Source: Opisthorchis felineus (taxonomy: Eukaryota; Platyhelminthes; Trematoda; Opisthorchiida; Opisthorchiidae). Taken from it: 64,000 nucleotides of DNA. Below the pieces are notes generated by a model, which made no database searches, was not told the DNA's origin, and saw nothing but the letters and a program-made list of their open reading frames with translations. The stretch spans positions 137,334 through 201,333 of the forward strand of contig SJOL01006429.1 of the NCBI GenBank assembly GCA_004794785.1. Reading direction: 5' to 3'. Positions 40,557 through 55,500 of the stretch are shown here, one piece after another. The translations under genes were made by a program, and so were the position numbers. How positions within the stretch are numbered: the stretch's first letter is position 1; every line of letters starts with the position of its first letter.

Positions 40557-43500
40557 AAACAGACCAGGCATCAGATCACTGAAGGTCAGTGAGTGCAAGG
40601 GATAAAAGACAAACAAACGAATGATGTGTGCACTAGCCGCGCGGTCGCAGCATAATCAGTTCAGTTCAACAAAGACTTAAGTTAAGATGCATGTAATTCC
40701 AGCCAAACACTGTCACCTGTAAAAATAGCGATAACAGAAGGGTAACTTCAACAGGGAACTCAATATCTCCAAAGAACTACACACACATCGTACATTTCAT
40801 TGCCTAAATTCTGAAGTAGCTCGCGTAGGGGTAGTGGCCTGTATAGGTGAGTTTTGTAAGGGGTGCTATTGTGCACCAACACATTTCAAACGTAGCTGGT
40901 TACCATTGCCTACCTTGACGTGTGAATATCGGGCATTGTCCAAGTTTCGAAGCAGAACACACAGATCGTCTGCGCAGTTGACAAAAAACGGTAGTAGTCT
41001 GCTTCGAATGAAGTCTTCCGCGGTGCCCATCTTGAGGATCGCTCTGCAAAAGCAAGTCAATAACGTTATTTTTTACCATATTAGTCCACATATTGGGAAG
41101 CATATAAGTGAAGAAATCTTAAAGGTTTTATGGTAATGTAAGGAGGTTTGGTAATACTCAATAGCGACTTCATCCTGTCAGTGGAACCAATCTATGCCGA
41201 AAAAACGAAAAGCACTGTAGAGCTGTTTCAACCTCGTTTGGAATCATCAGCAGTGCGCATTTCACGAAACTCGGAGAGTTTCGAACCCGCGACCTTCCAA
41301 ACAGCGGTTGAACATTCAACGGTTTGACCAGGAGTGGCTGATGAGCATTGTGATTAGCTCTCAATTAGACAGGACATAGCGACACTCATCCACCAATAAA
41401 AACACCACATCATATAGTCATGTATTGAGTGACTCTACGTGTGATGACTTCTCAGAAGGAAGTTTCATCCATCCGGTGAAACTATCCTTTGTCTGAGCTG
41501 CTTATTGGTTCATGGTAATATTGAATTTTCAACGAATTTTCATATCCGCCCTTGAAAAGCAAAACTCCGATACGTTTAGCACAGTGGTCCAAATCGAAGG
41601 GAGCATGCTCATGCTTGGCTTTGACGATGTGGGCCAAGAATAGGCTGCAACTCAAGGTCGACTGGCAAAGATAACCAATGGGACGACGAATGCAACTGAA
41701 CGGCATACTACCATTACATCGACACCCGTTATGACCGCATCTTGGCATGCCGGCACCTGCCCGACTTCCTCAAAGCATTTTTCGATTGCATATCCCCTTA
41801 TATCATCTCCGAACCATCCAACATGCGTTACTCAAATCACCGTCCCTGGGCCACACATACCGCATGTGTTGGTATTTTGTTCAGCTGAGGAGAAAGCGTT
41901 TTAACATCCGCCAGATAATCCAAACACTGCTTTTACGGCTTAAAACAGAACTAGACTTGATGGACATATCACAAGTTTTTGTTGCGGGTTGTTGCGGGAT
42001 TTGTAGTGGTCACATTCACATCACTCTAGTTTGGACAGTCGTCCTTCTGTCCTCGCGTAATTATTCTGGTGAGTCCACACCAAAGAGGGAATAGGGGAGG
42101 AAGGGGGAAGCACTAGTGTGGACTCACCAGGACAGGAGGACGATTGTTCAAACGAGAGTGGTGTGAATGTGAACACAGAAGTCCGGCAACCGCCCACAAC
42201 AAAATCAGAAACTGTCCAGTGAGTTTCAAGTGTCTATGGTGCTACCTGATTGGGAAGTCCTGACAGGCGGGTCATCGCAACCAAGACAGTTACTGGGTCG
42301 CTGTTCGAGTAGTCGGGCCTGCAAATCACATCGCTCAAGCGTGATCAGGTTCGCCTGTTCAGACGTGAACATTCAGATTCATCCAGCGTGCGCTGGTGGA
42401 GTAGTGGTAACACGCTCACCTTGCATGTCAGATGTCCGAAGTTCGAGTCCTGGCAAGACCAAGGACATGCACTGCTAGTGAGCTCTAATAAGGGCGGAAC
42501 TCGAGTCCAGCGCTACCCCCCCCCCGTGGTGTGGACTCACCAGAATATCTCAAGTTGTCACACCACTGTTGCTGACCCACATAGGCGTGCGATACTTTCC
42601 TTCGCTGAATGTGCGCTCCTCATTAGCCAATTGCCGGTGGCACATGCAACTCCAGCCTCAAATGATAAAAACAGAAGGCCATTCTTTTCAAATTCACTCA
42701 AGTCAGTTTTTTTGCGTCCACCCGTAGAAAGCAGCGTCATAGATTTGATGCGATTCTACAAAGTCGCTTGTGTCATATTAGACCAAGAACCATATTCCAA
42801 CCGATAGATGACTCTAATAGGCTAGCCACGTGCGGCTTTCCAAACTAAATAACGCGGAAGGAGCTAGTTAATGCTAATACGGCAATCGAAGCAGTGATAT
42901 CAACCGGTGTAAGAGACTGATGAGGAGGAGAGTTACAAACCTCAATGTTCTACAACTCAACCACGTAAGTAAAAGCGGCTGAGCACACTGTATGCTTCTT
43001 TGGAGGCTAGGGTTAGTGCATATAAACACAAGGTTGTTCGAGATAAAACAGAGGAAAACACAAACAAAGTTCTGTTAGAATAATCAGCCTTTTAAACATT
43101 CCCAGCCAGTGAAGGCTGTTTTCCCTTCCATAAATTATTGCAAGATGTACAACCCTGGTTTTCGGTGGTGGATACTGCTTGTTACCAGACTGAATTTATA
43201 GCTACCGTTGAATTGAGGAAAACCCTTCGCTGCGAAGTTATTTATTAGCAAACACGAACCAAGCAGTTACAAGTCATTATACAGGGAACTAAACATCTCA
43301 TATGCACATAGTCTTGAAAAACTGAACGGGCGGAGCTTGGCCACTAACTATACACTACTCGCATGGTTCATCAGTAGTATCCATCGTTTCAACGGTACCC
43401 CCAGATCATCAACGCTTGTTTCCCAAAAGAACGAAGCAGTTATAACGAGAATGGACCGCACAATCGCTGTATCCCCTCAGTCGGTCAGAATTGGCTGCGA

Positions 43501-46500
43501 TGGCCATACAAGCACAGAAGACTGGGCTCTTCTAAAGATGCTAACTGAACATGCCACAAAGTACTTGCTGATGTTTGCAGCGGGTCAACGAAGGCTGAAT
43601 TGCTACGCCAGAAAAACCGCCCAATGTGAAAAATGCTCCATATCCGACTGACTGTCTTCTGTTTTGTACCGCTATGGCTGTCCGTTTATTGTCTGTTGAC
43701 TGTCTGTTTATTTTATCCAATTTTAGTGCCAGAATGTTTCATAATATGTCCGGAACTCGTATCCATTACAGTGCTACAGAACTGTGTAGTATAGATATCC
43801 ATCTGACAAACTCAGCTCGCATAACAATACCGAGTCTGTCTACCCAAACTAGTGAGGAGCAACGGTGTGCGGATAGGTTTTATCACCCGATCGACAGTAA
43901 ATGTAGAACTCTCCTCAAATTAGAAAGTTTCTATTACTACTCAAGGGTACTAACTCAAGAAATGGAGTAGAATAGGGAAACACGACTGCTTTGTTTCTTG
44001 ATTATTTCATTATTGGGAGGGGGCGTTTGTCCTGATACCGGGGACATTCGACGACAGACACAAACATGGTAGATCCTAAATGCCCTTAGCACGCTAGTGA
44101 AGCTAAGCAGCCTTTTGTGCCTAAAACTTTTTTTCGACCCACAACATGGATCTGCAAAATTATTATTCTACATTGTCAAAATGGTTCCTACCTACAAATT
44201 TGATCAACAACCAATCAGATACAACGTTTTAGAAACAGGTACTTACTTAACGTCGATAGTTTGAACCAGTCCTTGCAAGCACGATACAGCTATCTGGACG
44301 TCGTGTCCAAATGCACTCAGTTTCGCCCGAAGTAAGGAAAACAGTTTGCAGAAAAGTCTGCAAATAAAATGAAAAATCAAACCAATTTGAACGTTTTAAA
44401 CTCAATTATTGTTTGTGAAACTTTGAAACCGACGAAGGGCAGGATGTATCAACAACTTACGTTGCAGCCATTTTCTTCTCCTCCAGCGAAGCTCCAGTTA
44501 GCGGATCCAAAAAGTAGGAGTGTTGTGTTTCAAAATACCGTTCAACCAGGGGCAGAACTACTTTCACGAAGAATTTCATATCATGACTGGATGTGATACA
44601 GGTGCGCGAAGCACTGAAGCGGGTGCTGGGCACGGTCTCGTGTACGGAGGACATTGCGGACTCCACATAATCCAATAGCTTGCTCAAGAGACCATAGGCG
44701 AATCTGGAAGCTGTTGGAATAGAATGATGAATATGACATTACACTTTGAAAATGATGAAGAAAAAACAAATGAAAATACAATGTATCCGTGCAAGTCCAA
44801 CCACTGTGATAATCTGTTATGTCTAATGGGTATTCGGGTCGTTGAATAGCGATGAACGGGTTATTCCTTCGGAGACTGAACAGAGCGTAAACAACAGGGG
44901 CTTCTCTTTGCGGACTAAAACTAATGTGATCCCCAGGTGATAGTAGTCAGTCTCAAAAAACGCCTCAATATTACAATTCAATTTTGTATATGGCAGCCAG
45001 TGTTGCTCTGCTGGACAACGCGACTCTCCGGATGATCCAGTCGTGTCTGGCCGATTGGCCTACATCAAACCGATGAGTTTAAGGTGCAACTCTTCCGTGC
45101 ATGAGTACCATCAGCGGGGGCAAAGTTACCCCCGCAACAAAAAACGAAACGCTACAGAGGAAATATCCAAATGTTCATAACAGAAAGGAGGCTGCATGAG
45201 TGCTACTCACCATGTCCATCCACTGGTCTTCCTGCATCGGCAGTCACTCCTCCAGCGCCCCCACCTCCTTGAGCACTCTGCTGTTGCGCCCCACCGGATC
45301 TGAATGACATGCGGTATCCATGGTATTGCAAATATTTTATCAGTTCATGTGTCAGACGACGGTAGCGTTTCCGTTCGTTATCTGTGAGAATCTCGTAGGG
45401 AACTAGCAGCTGATGTACACCCCCACCTGGATTGTGGAAAGTGGAAGCGATGGAACAACTTTTAAAGAAAAATCTAGCGACAGTGAGAGAGGGAGAAATA
45501 AGAATACAGTTGAAATTGTTCTCTGTTCAACCTTGCTGATTTTGTGCAATCAGGTCCGCAAATTTAGGAGTTGTTTCCAAGTACATTTATCCAATGAATT
45601 GGGTAAATGCTGTACAGGTAATTTCACCTCAAATGATCCTTTACTCGAGTGGATTGCATCAGTATGAACTTTGTACTCGCCTCGCTAGCGTCAACAAATA
45701 CAGCAATACGTCGGAGTGATCACAACAGCCAACACGAATTCCCAAACTGAGTGCAAAGCTGTCCAATAGAAGCGAGACGAAAAAAGGCACCAAAGAAACC
45801 ACGGTCTTTCCAAACAACATCACCAACTTAGTCACGTTTCTTCTTAGTGATCACAGTTACCCATCCTACAGTCAAGCTGAATAACCGCGAGCGAACTGAA
45901 GGACACAAAAGATGGAACTTAAAGGATGGGTGAAAGAAAACTCTGAAAGCCTATGAAACGACGAAATGAATTTGTTGACTAGTTGGAGTGGCATCATACT
46001 CCTTGTCAAAACCGTTCCTACTCTTCGATGAGACTGGCTCCCAGTGCGATAAACGAAAACCTGATAACCACAACTAGGCTGTTGGATTCTAAAATGCTCA
46101 ACCGTACAAAGCCTTTCATCTTCCCCGAGAGGTGAAAGCATCGACCACGTCGTCAGTCAGCGGTTCCAAACTATTCACAAATATTCACGAGTGATCACAT
46201 CACACAAGCAAATATCTGGTCGGCACATGAGCCACAACTTCGGCAGGTGGTTCAGTCAAGACTTTCACAGACGACGAAATTTTCACAGATGGAACATCTT
46301 TTTTTCTCTCCTAATGTGATTGGGGCCTGGCTAACAAGACTCCGAGTTAGACTGTCCTCACTCAACCATACAATCACAACGATAGTCTGTTAAAAGTACT
46401 CACTCAAATTATCACATGTTTGCCCTCATCGACAGACCACTGGAGTACTCTCTCCATAGGGAAACTCCTCAAGTCAAAGGACTTTCCAGGCCGACTTTCT

Positions 46501-49500
46501 TCTAACATGGATTCTCTGTACTAGCGAAATTCTCAGTCATCGAGCTGGAAACAGTGTGCCTCCGTAAAGTCACACTCAGATAAAAACAAACCAAGCAACT
46601 TGTGCGTGATTGAGAGCTTCATCCGCGACCTTGAACCTATGACCCTCGCTATAGGTAGCGAAATGGAGTGAGTTCCATTCATCATGCCAATGCACGACGT
46701 CAGTTTGTGGCTGAACGCAGCTCGCATCATTTGTTAAACTTATGTCATGTGTCTGATGGCTTCTCCACGAGACTATTTATCCTGGCCACAAAGCCCAAGG
46801 TCGCGTATCTTATCAATTCAGGGCAGGGTGATCAAAAACCTGGTTCAAAACCATGAAGACATCGACAAACGATGGAATAAGGACTCAATAGCCATGAAGA
46901 TAATTGTATCGGAGGAGAAGTGGTCTACTACGGGACCACAAAGGATTAAACAGTGGTTCTTCCGATTCCAAGACAAGTTTTCATAATCTTGCACGACGCA
47001 ATACATCTCTCGGTATACTCAAAATACGCCCTCCAAATGGTCGCGACAATTTGCGCAACCTTACTTTGGTTGAAAAGTGGAGTTTGAAAGCCCTTGTATT
47101 ATTCTGGCTTCGTTTCAGGCCTGACCACCAACCGAGCAATGCTTTGAAGCAGGAAACAATATGAGTGCTATTCAGTGGTGTTCCTTATAAGTAGGGAATA
47201 TCGTGCTGGGTAGTTACCTGCTGCAGCAAATTCTACCCCACTTCAAGTATTTATTTATCTCACCAGCGGCAACACTGCCACTGAGAATAGCATTACCCTT
47301 CAGGTTTTTTCTCACAATCACTACTGTGAAAAATAACCATCAGTGCGTCTACCTACCAATCGCTTCCAGATCATGCATCTTTTGCCTTGCCCATATGTTG
47401 TGTGCGTTGTCGGCCAGACGTTCAGCCAGATTGATCATTTCCTTGGACACATTCACTCCGCGCAGATCACCTGGACTCGGGTTGTATGAGGCGTCCGCCT
47501 TCAGCAGGGATAGAAGGGGGAATAGTTTAGCATGGTAATACGGTGTGGATCTCGGAATCGACAGGTAGTCGGATAAATGTTGTATGAGGCCCACAGACAT
47601 ATACAACCTAACCGAGTCAAGTCATCACGAGGAGGAAAAATAGCACTAAAATAACTACACCGACAAGGGCTTCCGCCCGCGTTTGGATAACCTAACACCA
47701 GTGTAGCGGGTAGCGATTCACGCGCTCTCAGGCGCACCCATCTATGTCTGTCTCCATGTTGATTCATTCGTTGCGACATCCGGCGGTTTATCCACGCCGA
47801 TCACGTTCCTGCCTATATGTACTATTGATTCATTTGTGCCTTGTTTAGGTCAAACTTATCAATAACGTGAAAACGGTGTTCACTATTTCCCAGTCAATCG
47901 TGCTGTTTTTCTATCCAAGCATGTCAGATAGCCTGCCAGCAGTCACAACAATCAGGATGACCGAAACCGCCTAATTTATGAGGACACTGATCGGACACTG
48001 ATCATGCGGGGAACTGCTCCCTGTCCTGGCGACTGCATCAACGTGGAATACAAACTCGGCTGGAGCTCTGTGTGCGTTGGTACAAGCTAAGTAGAAGCAT
48101 CGCTACCCATATTCAGTGAAGCTCACCGGCAGGTCCAAAGTTCGAGGTGCATTTCTTCAGGGCTTCGGGGATATACGTCCGAATGCCCAGTGAAAACCAC
48201 TTCAGTCATCCCGAGACAAGTTTCTTATTAATAGAGCAGAGGAGCTTGATTTTTAAAGACTGATGAATGAATGACATCTGGACTACATTTTCGCATCACG
48301 TTCGGTCACAAACCTGTGCCACGCCATCATTTTTCTTTCGCCGAAACCTGATGGCTTCCGTAAACAGTAAAGTGGCATTCTCAACAACTTCCTCACTCTC
48401 TGCAATACAAATTGTGCCTATGACCGTTCAAAAAGTATGGTCACTTCTTCCATCCTGAACCCATCAGAAAGTGGGGATCCGACTCCATGAATTCCCATTC
48501 TTCACTCCAATAATTTAGCTGGTTGGTGGATAGCTCACCCATTCTACTATGTCATAACTGACCGTAGATGCTCCAAAGCGATTTGAATTCCACGAACCAG
48601 TCACTGATGGCTGTGTAGCCATTGTATCCCGTTTCACGCCCAACTACGCGGCCTCCAAGGAAACGGAGAAATAATTCCCAGTTTTTCTATCGTTTATCCT
48701 CAAGTAATGGAATCAACTTTGTATCCAGCCGAGTTAAAATTTTCCTAAGGTACATGGGTTCAATCTCTTCAGCTACGGCTTTTTACCTCCATCTCGTATT
48801 GACGATTCACTTGTTTTGATTCGTATAGTTTGGAATCTAAAAAGGGAACAGGACTCCAAATCTTTTACTGGTTTGGTTCTTCGCAGTGCTTTGCCAGAAT
48901 GACCGATTTGAGAACGGGTTTCTGTCCTCCGTATTCCCTACTTCAAGAAATGACTGCACACCAGCCGGCTTTATCACTTCACGGATCCCGAAGAAGCATG
49001 CCTTCAAAACTCAATGTGTGATGTGGACGTCGACTAACAAGCACAGTCCTTGTTCACAATATAAAAAACTCCGGGACAAGAACTCTCTTCATTTCTGTCA
49101 CACCCGAATGCCTTGCTTTGGTTCAGCTGATGACAGACCACAGACGTCTCCCGACGAAGCTGACTTTAGACGATGTGGGTCAGAGTTTGGAGGTACCCAG
49201 TTTTCGGTGTCAGCAACGTGAACCAACCGCAAGTTCAATAACCGGAATGCATGACAGGATGGATCAGGAGAAAAGTTTTTTCGGCTCAGTTTGACTACAA
49301 CATTGCCTAGTTCAACAGGTTTTTCATTATTTTCGTGGGAATTTCACCAACAAATCCACGTGGAAATAAAAATTCCACTAATTGCTCTCCTGAATGAGCG
49401 ATTTTACCACAAAAGTTGACTCACAGTGATGGTTGACCGTCTAATGTTATTCCGATCAGCAGTCGAATCGTGATGTCGCGCGTCTTCGGCGTCAACCGAC

Positions 49501-52500
49501 CAACCGAGAGCGAACATTGCCTTTAACGTATCCGTGACAGGTTGAATGTAACGTGCTTGCTCCTAATTTGAGAAACAACAAATATTAAAATTGGTGGCGG
49601 GTTAATTCCTATAGAGGCATGAAAAAGTAAGAAATGATATCATTAAAAAAACAATGAAGAAGCGAATCTTCCATCCGTTGGACGCCTTTTCTAACAAACA
49701 ATTGAAAATTGATGCTTGTGAAGAACTAAATTTAGTGGAGCACTCTTTCTGTTAGTAAATCGTTGGAAGCTAGAATTACACAAACCATCATCAATCTCGT
49801 GACCCAAAACTTTTGGCCGAGACCGAAAACGCCCAGGTTGCTTACATGTTCCTGCAAGTTGGCGAAGCTGCACAGGTTTGGGTGAGTCCGCTTGATTTCG
49901 TCTACAACCGGTCCGAAGGTGTAGCCTTGTTCGATTAGCTCCAATGCCCAGGAATCATGACAGTGTTGAGCAAATCGATCGATTAGGCCTTTCATAGCAT
50001 TTGGTAAGTGTACCTGGAGTTAAAACAGCAAAAGGCGAAGAGGAATGTAAACTTTCTCGAAACCACAGAGCTAAAGAATATACAATTGGAATAAGGTTTG
50101 TTCGAAGCAAAGCTCCAATTACTAGGGGGAAATGGGGTTTGTCTATGTTAACTCAAGTTACCCTCACTTGTGTAAAACATAAAACAAAATGGGGACGGAT
50201 TTGGAATCTTCTGAGGCATCTTACAGAGGCCACGTGACACCATTAAATCATAAGAACCCCATACAATTGAAACTCATGATCAGCTTATCTAACCAAGAGA
50301 CTCACCTGCGAAGTTTCAATAGGCTGTGGGATAAAGATATCGTGGTGGGCCACATCATCAAGCTGATCAGAGCCGTTCAACCCAGGACCACCCGGCGAAA
50401 GAAGTGTACCTTGAAATAGAGGATGAAGCGAAGATACAACGATTTATTTCGGCGATTTCAAAGTGATGTTTCTTTCGTGAGCATTTATGGTCTCGGGGCG
50501 TTGAATTGCTGGAAATGGGGCTGCAGTAGTGGCAGTTTCATAAATCGCCTATTCGAAAGCTAGAAATATTACCAAATGTATCGACAACCTAACCGTAGCT
50601 ACATGGTACCAATCGACCAAATCCAAAATTGTCAGTAAATCTTTAAATTGGCTAATTTGTGAAATGAAATAATCCGATCAATTTTGAGCCTTGATCTCGC
50701 AGTATTCTGAACCGAAAGAAGAGTTACTGTAATCTCTTGTCCAGCAACTTGTCTTCCATAATTCGACGTGATCCGATTGGTGTGTTTTCCAGATAAGGAA
50801 CATTCTCGATGTAGTGAGTCGCAAAGATAATACATAAACCGTTGTTCACCATAACCTAACTAAGGGAGTGCAACACATCGTCCAGGGCACAGCTATAGAC
50901 AAATCTTATCAGGTCCGACTGGTCGATAGTTGATGAGTCAGTCATTTGAGGACGGCCGTCAGTTTTGCGGGCGCCGTGGATCCAACCAACCCTTCCAGTT
51001 TAATGGTAGATGATACATAGATGTGTGTCCAACCAGCCGCCTGCAAAATATCACAGTTTGCACACGGTGAATTGTCACGTAGAAGCACGGCCGGTTTGAG
51101 CGGAGTCGAGTTTCAAACCACCTGAACTCATATACAGGAGCCGAAGAGTCAATGCATGAAGTCCAAGACCCCAAACCGATACAAAGTTAGTCGTATCTCT
51201 ACGATTTAGTACTCAAAACCACCATTATGCCGGAAACCGGGTAAACATGTCATGGAAATTCCTGCTCAACACCAACAAATAGATCGAGAAAAAACAGCCA
51301 AAACTTTCATCTAAGCCCCGAATTTGACATACCAGTTCTCGAGCCGAATCTTTCAAATCCTCTCTGCTCTCCATCTGGTCCATGACCTGGATCACCCATG
51401 TTAATTGAGTAGTCCGGCGGGAGAGCGCACCCAATCGCTGACAGACATGGCAATGCGTACGAGAATAGTTCCGGTTCATAGGGTTGTCGAGAAAGATTAT
51501 CGAAAATCAATATGAACAACTGTGCTGTCAAGCTTCGTTCTTCTTCTGTCGCAATCGAATCACCACCGGCCCCAGCTCCACGTCCGGCCGCGGCGTCCGC
51601 ACTCTCCGTTGCAGGAGGCTTACTGGCTTCGTGATCGCCACCTGCAACTCCTCCACCTCCGGTGCCCGCACCAGCTGCTGCAGCCGCCGCTACAGACTTG
51701 AAATCATCCGTCCAACCTTCGGATGTGTAGTAAGTTCCACAACGCTGATAAAATTCCGTGAGAACACGAAGTGGAACGACCGACTAAAAGGAATGAGGAT
51801 CATGAATAGGTGGGATGGTCTGTTTCGTGTTTCGCAACTACTCTTCCGAGTTCGTGTGCGCAAAAATGGTTGGGGTGAGCAAGAAAATTTTTCACTTCAG
51901 AACCCGTGGCTAAGAGCAACAAAGTTCCAATTCTGTTGATGCACACTTGCTGAATTTTAGGAGGAAGATTTTTTTCATTAAGGAACAAATAAAGTAACAG
52001 GTCTCACCCACAGTGCCAACCTGTTACCTCAACGGTTGTTAACTATCTTACGAGAGGTCGCGTAGATCCACAAATATGCATTAGGAGTAAATCGCCAAAA
52101 AAACCAATCTCAGAACAAACCTTAGTGCATTTTTTTCTTCATCGCGAACTAAGTCCTAGATGGAAAATCGAGAAGCATTGTACACTGGTTTCATAATACT
52201 GACCAAATTCCTATCCACAAGGCTGTAAGTTCAACTATCTCAAGGGATTCGTGAGATGTGCAACGCAAATAAACCCCAAGAACCATAAATCGACTTGGCT
52301 TTGTCTTTCGGGACTCAGATACTTCGTAGCTTCGGTATTTGACAAAGACCACCTTCAGTCAAACCTGTGTTTACACACACGCGCAGTGACGCGTGTCAAC
52401 TCCGGCCAAATGAGTGACATCGCAAACTAACTAACTAGCTTGTAGGGATATCCAATGACGTGCAAGTTAGTTGTTAGTCGTTTGGCATTTTGGTATTGCC

Positions 52501-55500
52501 CTGCCATATAAGTGAACCGTAATTCCATAGCAACTTGATGGCTTCCCTACCCGTGTCCACCTTACTCAGTTGGCGACGGGGATGGACTAAGGCGATCAAT
52601 AAAAAGTTATCGTGACACGGATACATTTCGGCTACCGTCCATTCGAACAGACTTCCATAAGAGACTCCTGGTTCTTCGTCTGGAAGATTCATTCAAATTT
52701 CTGATAATTCAAGCAGTCTAAATGGGTCAAAGAAGAACAACAAACTGAACTAGGTTGAACTAGGCGCCGTATCTCTACCCAACCGGACGAAGGTTAGCAC
52801 ATCAGCCACGTTTGCTGCTTCTTTTTTGGGTTCACCTCACAAAAGGACCTTGCATAATCTGTGGCCAATCACATGGTTTCGAGGGTGCGTACTCAGCAGT
52901 TGACTTTTCTGTTAGTGAAAACAGCAGCCGGAATCCCACTAACCAAATTGCCGGGTTAGGAAACTAACCAACCAGTGATCGATAAAGCGCGCAGATTAGT
53001 CGCCGCAGTTACTATCGGATACGATCAAGTCAAAATTACGACTTCATTTTACGAGACTTTCGAAATCCCACGAGAAGGAAATTACCTCGGTGCACTTGAA
53101 GGATAAACTGCGAATGGCAAGTGAAAATTTTGTGGGCCAACACTTACTTCCTTTGATAAATTGCGCAAATCTACGGCCATCTTCCGCAGCAATGCAGTCA
53201 TCATCGGCGGTCGAATTTGCTGCATCAATGCGACCAGGAACTCGCACAGAATGTCACGTTGGTGATTAGTGATGGCTCTGCACTTGGATAACCGGTAGGC
53301 GGTCTGTAAAGTGGCCTCAAAAAGTCCACCAGCTGAGCCTTCCTCGCGCAGGAAGTGTGAATGTCTCGTGAGCAAAGGAAGCACATTGTTGCAAAGGTAA
53401 CGATTCAAAGCGAGGGCCATATCACTGTCCGGCACCACGGCCTGTCAAAAGATAGGAATGCACTGGAGTTAGACTGTTGGACCAGCTCAAGACCAAATAG
53501 CGTAAGTGGATGAACTTCCAGATTGCACAGTCTTATATTGCAATGTTTGTGTTCTCCGCAAGATCGCGAGACTTTTGATCCATCCCTTCCCAAGGAAAGT
53601 TACAAAATGGCTGTTCAACGAAAGTACCTTGAGAAAGAGATGAATTTTCTCGATGCGCTCGAGGCCTATACTAATCTACGTGTACATGCTTGAGGTTGAA
53701 AATGAAACGGCGCTGAGACCGTTCCATCATTCTAAGTCCTCACTTAAGTCAACGGAAACTAAGTCCTGCCCCGTTACCCTTAATCCAACCCTGCGTTTCA
53801 CCTCCATGGCTAAAGTCAGTGATCAGCTGGTGGTCTGTCTTTCCAACCTGCGGTTTTCTGTTTCATCCCTGTTGACACAAGGCGCATGATCCTCAAGGCC
53901 CATGGACGTCTGGCTGACGCTACCGCCACCGGAGTCCCGCGTCACAGGTTTAACCGATACTACTTGGTACAGTCAAGTAGTGCATATTTGAAGTTATGTT
54001 ATGATGCCTTCAGTCGGGCTGTTTGGCTTACCCGGATGATCGCGTGGTCTACCGACGGATAAAATCCCAGTAGTCGTAGGGCACATATGACACATTTTGG
54101 TAGCGTACTTACCTGCTGATAACATTCAACCAGTAGTGTCTTATTACCAACAGGTACTGTTCTGAATGCAAACTGGGAGTGCTCAGCTTTCGAAAAGCGG
54201 TCCACCGAGCGTTTCGTACAAATCGGGATTCATCAGGCGGAGGTAACACGATTCTATCGCCTAGCGTTCAGCTCAAAAGTTTGTATTCTTAATTCTAAGG
54301 CTTATCGGTTGACGAGCTCGACTTTGTTTGCCTTTGTTCTCTTTTGTTTAGTGGTCGCATACCTAAATGTTATTTATTCAGATGGCAGGGTTTACATCGA
54401 CCAAAATATGCTAGACGATGATGTAGCTGTCTGAGAAAAACTAACTTACCCTGTGTACATCAGACGGGATTGAACAGTATGTATGCTCTTATAAGAGACC
54501 GGTGATTTCGGTATGTAAATGATACAATTAGGAAGGTTGGGGATAATTTCCTGCATTTTGGCAGTTTCGGTGTCACAGTCCTAGCACTAAACTATGGCCA
54601 ATAATACGTACATGGATGACCCCTAGAGCAGCGCATCTATCAACATCACGATTGAGTTTCATCGTTTCTGGTGAAAATTCCACGGAAAGATTATGTACCG
54701 CGTCCCTATTCATAAACTTAGTCGTCCCAGCCCAGCACACGGGAATATGTCGGATAACATTAGGGGTATCAGCGCCTCTGCAAGGAAATGACTAGATGGT
54801 TGGTCGTTCTTGTGTTGAACGCCATGAATTCCGGATGAGATTCTATGAGAACACAAAAAATTATCGTAGATTGTCTAAAAAAACACGGCGAACTTTTACT
54901 GATGAACTTACCGCATCTAACAAGGTGGCAGCGCGCAGGTCCGGTAGGAACGCATTCTCCAGAAGACGGAGGAATGTCCCAGCATCCGATATCCCATAGA
55001 CGCGTTCGAGGAACAGGACAACAGAGGCTTTGTGTTCCGGCAGCAAACCAGGAGGCATTCCTGCCTTGTCTACCCACTCTTCTTGGCCATCTTCATCAAC
55101 CTGGATGGGAAACATCAATGAATTAGTAAACGTGCGTCAAAAATACCTATTTCAAGTCACTGAAAAGTGTAAATATATTTCGACAAATATACTCATTTGC
55201 AAATCACTTGAGTCTCCCGTGAAAACCAAATTGGTCTGCAAATGAGTGTATTTGTCGAAATCAGTCCAATTTGGGTTCAAGTAGAACATAAGGTTGACGG
55301 AAACTCGGGGACTGCGCCTATCTGATGAGCCCCCAGAAGGGCGAAACCGGTCGTGGACTTTCGAAGAGTTTTCAGCAACCTTGTGATTAGTTTCTTTTAT
55401 GTAAATATATTCATTTTGGAGAGGTTCGGAAAAAAAGGCAGTGTACAATCTCGTCAGACCAGGAATCTTAGGCAGCAAACCATGAAGTCCTTACCCGTCC

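Noticed and set aside
41338..41345. CTGATGAG, possible hammerhead core
   Set aside because: No GAAA at helix II distance. The same holds for CTGATGAG at 42917-42924 and 25753-25760.
42388..42470. tRNA gene
   Set aside because: A- and B-box-like sequences are present, but the acceptor and T stems do not pair and a SINE body follows.
43337..43970. Two plus-strand ORFs of 104 and 114 codons
   Set aside because: The first starts inside repeat family 3; neither has a recognisable domain, and their lengths are compatible with chance.
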